Source of the DNA: CAZMZF01 sp964570765
Lineage (GTDB): Bacteria; Zixibacteria; MSB-5A5; RBG-16-43-9
Assembly: GCA_964570765.1 (NCBI GenBank)
Contig: CAZMZF010000058.1
Location: forward strand, 1 to 6,626
Reading direction: 5' to 3'
Length of the DNA: 6,626 bases
The stretch's first letter is position 1, and every line of letters starts with the position of its first letter. The notes below the pieces were generated by a model. It was not told the origin of the DNA. It saw only the letters and a program-made list of their open reading frames with translations, and made no database searches. Below, in pieces: positions 1 through 4,765 of the stretch. Position numbers and translations under genes: made by a program.

Positions 1-1126
1 TTCCCTGACTCTTGGACACAAAGGTTATATCCCTGCCATCCGGAGACCAGGAGAGTCCACTCACATAGGAATGTAAAGATTCTAAATCGCCCGATCTTTC
101 CCCTTTAACCACTTTCTCGATCACTTTCCCATTAACTGCGGAGATAATATAGATCTCAGTATATTCGCTACGGTCGGAGAAGATGGCAATCCTGTCACCC
201 TGCGGCGAGAAGGCTGGTTTTTCATTCATATAAGAGCCATCTTTTTGGTGATTGGTCAGTTGTTTGGCAAAATCTTTAGGCTCTTGTCTTTGGGCTATCT
301 CAGGCCAGTACTCTTTCCTTAAGTTTTTCATCCACTCTTCACTTAACTCCCTTTCATCCAGTCCGATGGCTGACTTGAGACTTTTCTCAAAAGAGCGCAT
401 CCCTTTTCCTTTACGAACAATCTCAGAGATCTTTTCCTCCCCGTATTTGTTGACAATATACTTAATCACCGATTGACCTTCTTTATAAACTAAGTATCCA
501 CCAGCTAACTCCAGAGAGTATAAGTAGCCGTTTACTGTAGCATCCCTTAAAATCATATCCGCTTCGATATCCCACCCTCCTCTGGAGAAATATTCTGCAA
601 GACCTTCGGCAAACCATAAAGGCAACTGAAGATATTCTGCACTCAACAGATTCCCGATCATGTTTCCATACAGCATATCGAAGATAAAAGCATGGGTTAG
701 CTCATGAGTAAGCACATGCCTGAATTCCTCATACGAGCCATTAAAAGGGACCACTACCCGGTTCTTGAAAGCTTCAGTGAATCCACCCACGTTCTCCTCG
801 ATCAACTCACTGATCACATTGGTCTGCTGAAAATCGTTCGGTGAATCGTAAATGATTATCGGTATCCTTTTTCTCACTTCATATTTTAATATCTTCTCTA
901 AAGAAGGAGTTGCCTCTTCCAGGGTTTTGGCTGCAAATTCGGCCAAGTTAGACTTTAATCCATAGTAATAGATATCATAATGGTCGGTCTGAATATAATA
1001 CCATTCAAAATTTTTATACTGGACCTTGTTCTTGCCGAAATATTCATCCTGACCTTTAGAAGGTGAAGCTGAGAAAGTAAAGATGATTATCCCGGCAAAA
1101 AGAATTAAAATTATTTTCTTAAACAT
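1..1126 (-). CDS. Exported peptidase-MA-like metalloprotease with PD40/TolB-type propeller repeats (3' end outside window)
   Basis: An open frame of 375 codons with no stop leaves the window on the left, so the C-terminus is missing. It starts at ATG 1126 behind an AAGGAGA ribosome site (1131-1137). Residues 1-25 are a signal peptide: two lysines, a run of Ile/Leu/Phe, then SASPSKG. A gluzincin-type zinc site is visible: HELTH at 141-145, with the likely third ligand Glu174 in WFAEGLAEY. This is the pattern of the peptidase MA-like family. Two PD40-type motifs follow near residues 304-330 (PAFSPQGDRIAIFSD) and 356-371 (LSWSPDGRDITFVS), so a beta-propeller begins here. The protein should act in the periplasm or at the outer surface; its substrate is unknown. 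It begins 18 bases after the murA stop, so co-transcription is likely. Related proteins in candidate phyla often continue into more propeller blades and sometimes an outer-membrane barrel, which cannot be checked here. Confidence 0.9.
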   Translation of the reverse strand, partial: MFKKIILILFAGIIIFTFSASPSKGQDEYFGKNKVQYKNFEWYYIQTDHYDIYYYGLKSNLAEFAAKTLEEATPSLEKILKYEVRKRIPIIIYDSPNDFQQTNVISELIEENVGGFTEAFKNRVVVPFNGSYEEFRHVLTHELTHAFIFDMLYGNMIGNLLSAEYLQLPLWFAEGLAEYFSRGGWDIEADMILRDATVNGYLYSLELAGGYLVYKEGQSVIKYIVNKYGEEKISEIVRKGKGMRSFEKSLKSAIGLDERELSEEWMKNLRKEYWPEIAQRQEPKDFAKQLTNHQKDGSYMNEKPAFSPQGDRIAIFSDRSEYTEIYIISAVNGKVIEKVVKGERSGDLESLHSYVSGLSWSPDGRDITFVSKSQG

Positions 1127-1144
1127 AACTTCTCCTTTTAATCT

Positions 1145-2407
1145 CTAAACTTTCACCCGGTTTATCTCAGCTCCCAATTTTGAGAGCTTTTCTTCAAATT
1201 TTTCATAACCCCGGTCTATATGGTAAATCCTCAAAACCTCAGTCTCACCTTCTGCTCCTAATCCAGCTAAGACCAGACCTGCTCCAGCTCGTATATCGGA
1301 TGCCATCACCGAGGCACCTTTTAACTTGGGGACACCGTTTATTGTAGCCCTGTCTCCATTAACTATTATATCCGCTCCCAGCCGGTTTAGTTCCATCACA
1401 TGCGTAAATCTATCTTCAAAAACCGTTTCTCTGATATAACTTGAGCCTGAAGCAGTGCAGGTAAGAGCCAACAGCGACGCTTGCATATCTGTGGGAAAGC
1501 CGGGAAAGGGGAAAGTGGTTACTGAGACAGGTTTAAGCTTGGAAGGACCTTTGACTATTATCCTTTTTCTATTCAAACTTATATCCACACCCATTTCTTT
1601 GAGCTTGAATATTACCATATCCAGATGCTCCGGGACGCAGTCTTTAATTTCCACATAACCTGAGGTCACTGCTGCCGCCATCATAAAGGTACCTGCCTCT
1701 AAACGATCTTTTATGCAGATATGCTCAACTCCCTTTAATTTTTTCACCCCGGTGATCTGCACAGTTGAAGAGCCAGCACCTTCTATCTTTGCGCCCATTG
1801 AGTTCAAGAAATTAGCCACATCCACCACTTCAGGATCACAAGCCGCATTTACCAGAGTAGTTTTCCCTTCTGCTAAACAGGCTGACATCATCACATTCTC
1901 GGTTCCGGTATGGCTGGGCCGGTCAAAATAGACTATATTCCCCTTAAGTTTTTCAGCTATGGCAATCACATATCCATGTTCTTCTTCAATTTTTGCACCC
2001 ATAGCCGAGAACCCAGCTAAATGCAGGTTCACCGGCCGAGGTCCCAAAACACATCCTCCTGGCAAAGAAACCTTTGCCTTACCACACCGGGCTAAAAGAG
2101 GACCCAAAACCAGAAAGGAAGCTCTCATCTTTCTGACTAAGTCATAAGGAGCTTCATAAGAAGTAAGGTTCTCAGCATTTATAGTAACCGTTTTTCCTTT
2201 AAGGTCTTTGATTATCTTAGCGCCTAAATGCTCTAAAACCTTGAGCATGGTATCAATATCTGCCAGGTTAGGCACATTGTGAATTATCGATTCCCCTTTT
2301 TCAGCTAATAATGCTGCTGCTAAAACCGGCAGAACAGCATTTTTAGCACCATCGATCTCCACTGAGCCAGAAAGCTTTTTCTCGCCTTGAATAACGAATT
2401 TATCCAT
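1145..2407 (-). CDS. murA: UDP-N-acetylglucosamine 1-carboxyvinyltransferase MurA
   Basis: MurA transfers the enolpyruvyl group of phosphoenolpyruvate to UDP-GlcNAc, the first committed step of peptidoglycan synthesis in the cytoplasm. The 420-residue length matches the family (E. coli 419). Visible active-site residues are Lys22-Asn23 (GAKNAVLP), Arg95, the catalytic Cys119 in PGGCVLGPRP (the E. coli Cys115 position) with Arg124 in the same loop, Asp307 in FPTDMQA, Arg373 in DIRAG and Arg399 in HIDRGYE. Cysteine rather than aspartate at 119 predicts fosfomycin sensitivity, an inference from the known family. Both lobes of the inside-out alpha/beta barrel are complete and no frameshift is seen. 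The start is ATG 2407 with a modest AAGGTG site (2415-2420). The stop of a short upstream frame lies only 4 bases ahead of the start. The exported protease gene follows after 18 bases. Confidence 0.98.
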   Translation of the reverse strand: MDKFVIQGEKKLSGSVEIDGAKNAVLPVLAAALLAEKGESIIHNVPNLADIDTMLKVLEHLGAKIIKDLKGKTVTINAENLTSYEAPYDLVRKMRASFLVLGPLLARCGKAKVSLPGGCVLGPRPVNLHLAGFSAMGAKIEEEHGYVIAIAEKLKGNIVYFDRPSHTGTENVMMSACLAEGKTTLVNAACDPEVVDVANFLNSMGAKIEGAGSSTVQITGVKKLKGVEHICIKDRLEAGTFMMAAAVTSGYVEIKDCVPEHLDMVIFKLKEMGVDISLNRKRIIVKGPSKLKPVSVTTFPFPGFPTDMQASLLALTCTASGSSYIRETVFEDRFTHVMELNRLGADIIVNGDRATINGVPKLKGASVMASDIRAGAGLVLAGLGAEGETEVLRIYHIDRGYEKFEEKLSKLGAEINRVKV

Positions 2408-2411
2408 ACTT

Positions 2412-2528
2412 TCACACCTTGGGTTTCATTATTAATACGTTATTTTTCACATAAACCAAAATCTTTCCAAATGATAAATAAACTTTTTTAGCTCCTGAGT
2501 CAAGGATTCTTTTTATTTGGCTTAATAC
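2412..2528 (-). pseudogene. Possible remnant 3' end of a small gene upstream of murA
   Basis: About 38 codons on the minus strand read as plausible protein (IKRILDSGAKKVYLSFGK, then ILVYVKNNVLIMKPKV) and stop with TGA four bases before the murA ATG, the spacing of translationally coupled genes. No ATG, GTG or TTG start exists within this protein-like part. The frame stays open further upstream only by running through a REP-like hairpin (2530-2554) and another repeat (2565-2610), whose translation is evidently artefactual. The simplest reading is a small gene that lost its 5' end to repeat insertion; the alternative is that the frame is chance and the stretch is the murA promoter region. I do not recognise a family. 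Confidence 0.25.
2475..2503 (-). promoter_or_regulatory. Candidate sigma-70-type promoter for murA
   Basis: On the minus strand TTGACT (2498-2503) is followed after exactly 17 bases by TATTTA (2475-2480), about 70 bases upstream of the murA start. The -35 box matches the consensus at five of six positions; the -10 box matches weakly (three of six). The same TTGACT plus 17 layout recurs ahead of the aminotransferase (6437-6465), which slightly supports it. It lies inside the possible remnant frame 2412-2528, so at most one of the two readings may be functional. Confidence 0.3.
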
Positions 2529-2529
2529 G

Positions 2530-2554
2530 GTAGGGACAGGTTTCAAACCTGCCC
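2530..2554 (+). repeat. REP-like hairpin with 5' GTAG foot (copy 1)
   Basis: GTAG (2530-2533) is followed by a near-perfect palindrome, GGACAGGTTT-C-AAACCTGCCC (2534-2554), with one mismatch. The GTAG foot plus hairpin is the layout of REP elements recognised by RAYT-type Y1 transposases. Three similar hairpins occur at 2727-2755, 3367-3390 and 4731-4756. No transposase gene is in the window. Confidence 0.6.
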
Positions 2555-2564
2555 TCTGCTGTCT

Positions 2565-2610
2565 GTCATTGCGAGGAGTTACGCCATTGGCGAGACGACG
2601 AAGCAATCTC
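2565..2610 (+). repeat. Intergenic repeat module, GTCATTGCGAGGAG ... CGAAGCAATCTC (single half-unit)
   Basis: The stretch opens with GTCATTGCGAGGAG and closes with GACGAAGCAATCTC; ATTGC near the start pairs with GCAAT near the end, and an inner CGCCA-T-TGGCG hairpin sits between. The left half of the element at 4627-4722 has the same layout (GTCATTCTGAGGGAG ... CGACTGAAGAATCT). Repeats of this wording are familiar from intergenic regions of many environmental bacterial genomes, from memory rather than a search. Confidence 0.6.
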
Positions 2611-2616
2611 TTTTTG

Positions 2617-2655
2617 TTCGTGCGGGAATCGTTCGCCTCAGGCGGACCGCACGAA
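2617..2655. repeat. Inverted repeat with perfect 9-bp arms and nested hairpin
   Basis: TTCGTGCGG (2617-2625) pairs perfectly with CCGCACGAA (2647-2655). The 21-base interior contains a second small palindrome, CGCCT-C-AGGCG. It lies directly downstream of the 2565-2610 module and 8 bases before the next inverted repeat. Neither strand has a U-rich tract right after the stem, so it is not a standard terminator. Confidence 0.6.
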
Positions 2656-2663
2656 TCTCATCT

Positions 2664-2717
2664 GGTTCGGGAATTCTTTCACCGCCAAAGCGTGATCTTG
2701 ACGACAATTCCCGAACC
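2664..2717. repeat. 54-bp element with perfect 12-bp terminal inverted repeats
   Basis: GGTTCGGGAATT (2664-2675) and AATTCCCGAACC (2706-2717) are perfect inverted copies around a 30-base core. A perfect 12-base match at this distance is very unlikely by chance. It may be a tiny MITE-like element or a structured repeat; no coding is present and no clear target-site duplication flanks it. Confidence 0.65.
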
Positions 2718-2726
2718 AACTTCACG

Positions 2727-2755
2727 CGTAGGGGCAGTTTATCTCTGCCTCTACG
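2727..2755 (+). repeat. REP-like hairpin with GTAG foot (copy 2)
   Basis: CGTAGGGGCAG (2727-2737) pairs with CTGCCTCTACG (2745-2755) with one mismatch and a 7-base loop; GTAG lies at 2728-2731. Its wording (GCGTAGGGGCAG, then TTTATCTCTGCC) parallels the minus-strand copy at 4731-4756 (GCGTAGGGGCGGAG, then CTTATCTCCGCC), so these are two members of one family in opposite orientation. It sits about 45 bases beyond the stop of the small membrane protein. Confidence 0.65.
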
Positions 2756-2798
2756 TTACTTTCAATAATTTCAATTCCATTATTTACAATACTTCTCA

Positions 2799-3251
2799 TT
2801 AGGACAATGGAAAATTATTTATAATGTCTTCAGTCTTAAGAACGAGAATCTTCTCTTTGTAGTGTTTATTGAAAATGTCGCTGTATTCTATTTCAAGATG
2901 AATTTCTTCCCCACCAATTTTGTACTCTGATGGACTTTCGAATCTAAATTCTAGAGATTCATCGCTTCCAATAGCAACTGGAAGCGCACTCTCTTTTATC
3001 ATAAATGCTGTTCCTTCGCTTGGATAACATTCTAACCTTGAAACTAAAGCTGGACCTCTTCCTACATTTTTTACACTAATCAATAACCAATTAGGAAACC
3101 TTGCATCTTTTAAATTACCTTTAACAATGGGTCTCCAAGAAAGTTTTCGGTCTTTACGCGTCTCCCATATTATCCAACCAGTAAAAAATGCATATAAAAC
3201 TGCTGCGATCGCCGAAACCCAGATTGGGTCTAAAATAAATAAATTGCAAAT
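2799..3251 (-). CDS. Small membrane-anchored protein of unknown function; 5' end uncertain, possibly truncated
   Basis: A start at TTG 3083 would give 94 residues, but the same frame reads on upstream without a stop to 3284 and encodes convincing protein there: a membrane segment (DPIWVSAIAAVLYAFFTG then WIIW), a basic stretch (ETRKDRK) and SWRPIVKGNLKDARFPNW, leading into ISVKNVGRGPALVSRL. The start must therefore lie upstream, yet no in-frame ATG, GTG or TTG exists there. I place it provisionally at ATT 3251, which has GGGAG (3259-3263) seven bases ahead and would give 150 residues with the membrane helix at about 9-29. The soluble part is rich in alternating hydrophobic/polar residues and probably forms a beta-sandwich (N-x-G-x-GPA, then ..LEIEYSDIFNKHYKEK), like many single-helix hypothetical proteins. 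The function is unknown. A repeat (3263-3288) abuts the 5' end, so the true start may have been destroyed, making this a pseudogene. Confidence 0.6.
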   Translation of the reverse strand: MCNLFILDPIWVSAIAAVLYAFFTGWIIWETRKDRKLSWRPIVKGNLKDARFPNWLLISVKNVGRGPALVSRLECYPSEGTAFMIKESALPVAIGSDESLEFRFESPSEYKIGGEEIHLEIEYSDIFNKHYKEKILVLKTEDIINNFPLS

Positions 3252-3262
3252 AAAGTATCTCC

Positions 3263-3288
3263 CGTCCGACAGAAGCGTCGGACGTTAC
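3263..3288 (-). repeat. REP-like hairpin, degenerate GTAA foot
   Basis: CGTCCGAC (3263-3270) pairs perfectly with GTCGGACG (3277-3284) around a 6-base loop. On the minus strand the stem is preceded by GTAA (3288-3285), one base from the GTAG foot of the other hairpins, so membership of that family is tentative. It abuts the unclear 5' end of the small membrane protein and supplies the in-frame TAA that closes that frame upstream. Confidence 0.45.
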
Positions 3289-3328
3289 GATTCTCTTATC
3301 TTACGTCTCATGTCTTACTTCTTCTTTC

Positions 3329-3360
3329 CTTGAACTTTTGAACCTTTGAGCCTTTGAACC
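3329..3360. repeat. Degenerate 8-bp tandem repeat (about four units)
   Basis: Three clean octamers, TTTGAACC, TTTGAGCC, TTTGAACC (3337-3360), are preceded by the decayed unit CTTGAACT (3329-3336). The preceding 3290-3328 is pyrimidine-rich with the word TCTTAC twice, 14 bases apart. It lies between the small protein gene and the ligase gene; no function is evident. Confidence 0.6.
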
Positions 3361-3366
3361 ATTTTT

Positions 3367-3390
3367 GGGAGGTCTAAAGACCTCCGCTAC
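3367..3390 (-). repeat. REP-like hairpin with GTAG foot (copy 3), overlapping the ligase stop codon
   Basis: On the minus strand GTAG (3390-3387) and a C are followed by GGAGGTCT-TT-AGACCTCC (3385-3368), a perfect 8-bp stem with a 2-base spacer. The TAG stop of the CoA ligase gene (3389-3387) is the last three bases of the GTAG foot, so the repeat supplies the stop codon. It could slow RNA decay or help end transcription, but the bases after the stem (CAAAAATGG) are not a U-tract. Confidence 0.6.
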
Positions 3391-4574
3391 ATTTTCTTTG
3401 CCAACTCTACTGCTCTTTTGGCAATCTCCTCAATCGGGGTTTCAATCCCGTGAATCTCGATATTTTTGAATATCTCCGGATTCTCCTTTTTCGACTGCTC
3501 AAAAATCCTTACCCCCTCCTCCCACATATTTCCAGTCATTCGCAAAACCATCGGTTTGGAAAGTCCATGCTCTTTTAAAAACATAACCACACCTTTGGCA
3601 AAATCATCACAGCGGGAAATCCCACCAAATCTTGCCCCAAAAATGGCTTTCACCTGAGGGTTTTCATCTAAAAGGATTAACATTTTGGCTAATCTTTCCG
3701 GAGTCGGACCTCCGCCTGAATCCATAAAATTTGCTGGCTTACCTCCGAAATAATGAATGAAATCATTTCCCATAATCCCGAAACCAGCACCGCCGGGAAA
3801 CATCCCTATATTACCATCCAAATCTAAATAGGGTATCTCCCATTCCCTTGCCCTTTTCTCCCTTTCAGTCATCTCTCCTTCTTCGTGCCTTTTATCAATC
3901 CCCATCTCCGAAAGTTCTTTATGGCGGAACAGCGCATCATCATCCACGCTCATCCGGGCATCACAGGCAATATATTTTCCTTCTCTGGTCAACACCAATG
4001 GATTTATCTCTACTAATTTAGCATCATAATTTTTAAAGACCTTAAACAGGGATGAAATTACATTACCCGCATTCCTTATCTGGTCTCCTCTTACCCCTAA
4101 CCATTTGGTTAAAGTTTGAGCTTGAAAATTATAAAGCTTCTCATCTATATCTAAGTTAAGCCTCTTAACTCTATCCGGGAATCTTTTTGCCACCTCCTCG
4201 ATCTCCATTCCACCTTCAGTGCAAGCTATGATGACCAATTTATAGTTCAACCTGTCGATGGTTACACCTAAATAAAGCTCTTTATCTAGATCGATTTTTT
4301 CTTCTGCCAAGAGCATTTCAACCGGGAACCCTTTGATCTTCAGAGAAAAAAGTTCAGAAGCTTTTTCTTTTGCCTCAAGAGGATTTTGAGCAAACTTTAT
4401 CCCTCCAGCCTTCCCCCTTCCTCCTGAAAGGATTTGAGCTTTAAGCACCACCGGCTTGCCCAATTTTTCAGCAAAAATTCTGGCTTTTTCAGGAGATTTT
4501 ACTACTTCTCCTTGCGGAATCGGTATCCCGGCTTTAGAGAAAAGCTTTTTTGCTTCAAATTCATAAAGTCTCAC
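3387..4574 (-). CDS. sucC: ATP-grasp CoA ligase beta subunit, succinate-CoA ligase (SucC)-like, divergent
   Basis: SucC forms the nucleotide-binding beta subunit of succinyl-CoA synthetase (succinate + CoA + NTP to succinyl-CoA), working with an alpha subunit that carries the phospho-histidine. This protein has the family length (395 residues; E. coli 388). The ATP-grasp part shows Lys45 and the glycine loop GGRGKAGG (51-58), EINPL with Glu189 and Asn191, and Asp205 in ACDARMSVDDDALFRH. The C-terminal ligase domain keeps GNIG (254-257), DSGGG (285-289) and FGGISRCD (316-323). It departs from normal SucC where VNGAG becomes PGGAG (260-264), NIFGGI becomes ARFGGI and RLEGTN becomes RMTGNM. The start is GTG 4574 with GGAGGG at 4579-4584; the overlapping ATG at 4576 is out of frame and meets TGA at once. 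No sucD lies next to it, which is unusual. The preceding gene is an aminotransferase. The class is certain; the acyl substrate is not. Confidence 0.85.
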   Translation of the reverse strand: MRLYEFEAKKLFSKAGIPIPQGEVVKSPEKARIFAEKLGKPVVLKAQILSGGRGKAGGIKFAQNPLEAKEKASELFSLKIKGFPVEMLLAEEKIDLDKELYLGVTIDRLNYKLVIIACTEGGMEIEEVAKRFPDRVKRLNLDIDEKLYNFQAQTLTKWLGVRGDQIRNAGNVISSLFKVFKNYDAKLVEINPLVLTREGKYIACDARMSVDDDALFRHKELSEMGIDKRHEEGEMTEREKRAREWEIPYLDLDGNIGMFPGGAGFGIMGNDFIHYFGGKPANFMDSGGGPTPERLAKMLILLDENPQVKAIFGARFGGISRCDDFAKGVVMFLKEHGLSKPMVLRMTGNMWEEGVRIFEQSKKENPEIFKNIEIHGIETPIEEIAKRAVELAKKM

Positions 4575-4626
4575 ATAACCCTCCGATGTAATAGACTATT
4601 TTAACTCAGCAAAAACCGTTTTACCT

Positions 4627-4722
4627 GTCATTCTGAGGGAGTCCCCGTAGGGGACGACTGAAGAATCTGTTTATTTAGAGATGTTATAGATTCTTCCCCA
4701 CCAAAGGCGGGGTCAGAATGAC
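4627..4722. repeat. 96-bp MITE-like inverted-dimer element
   Basis: Outer arms GTCATTCTGA (4627-4636) and TCAGAATGAC (4713-4722) are perfect inverted copies, as are inner arms GAAGAATCT (4660-4668) and AGATTCTTC (4688-4696). Each half thus reads GTCATTCTGA, a small palindrome, then AAGAATCT. The left palindrome is GTCCCC-GTA-GGGGAC (4641-4655); the right one is CCCC ... GGGG around CCACCAAAGGCGG. It is an inverted dimer of the module seen singly at 2565-2610. It fills the gap between the aminotransferase and ligase genes, and its nested structure could uncouple their expression. Confidence 0.7.
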
Positions 4723-4730
4723 AAAATGAC

Positions 4731-4756
4731 CGGGCGGAGATAAGCTCCGCCCCTAC
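4731..4756 (-). repeat. REP-like hairpin with GTAG foot (copy 4)
   Basis: On the minus strand GTAG (4756-4753) precedes GGGCGGAG-CTTAT-CTCCGCCC, a perfect 8-bp stem (arms 4745-4752 and 4732-4739) with a 5-base loop. It begins 9 bases past the aminotransferase stop and is adjacent to the 96-bp inverted dimer. The stem is followed by GGTCATTTTGTC, a poor U-tract, so termination is possible but weakly supported. Confidence 0.65.
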
Positions 4757-4765
4757 GCAATCTAC

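Noticed and set aside
252..476. 74-codon plus-strand frame
   Set aside because: It lies opposite the exported protease, whose minus-strand frame has a zinc motif and propeller repeats; the plus translation is low-complexity with no recognisable motif.
1455..2147. Three plus-strand frames opposite murA (1455-1658, 1713-1931, 1959-2147)
   Set aside because: They are antisense shadows of a complete, strongly conserved murA, with no ribosome sites or motifs.
2569..2802. 77-codon plus-strand frame across the repeat cluster
   Set aside because: Nearly all of it is translation of the palindromic repeats; the rest is AT-rich spacer. No domain-like sequence is present.
3127..3333. 68-codon plus-strand frame
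   Set aside because: It is antisense to the membrane-segment part of the small protein and then runs into hairpin and pyrimidine-rich repeats.
2530..3390. CRISPR array
   Set aside because: The palindromes differ from one another and there are no equal-length direct repeats separated by unique spacers; no cas gene is present.
3367..3390. Rho-independent terminator after the CoA ligase gene
   Set aside because: The stem is strong but is followed on the minus strand by CAAAAATGG rather than a U-tract; the GTAG foot fits a REP-like element better.
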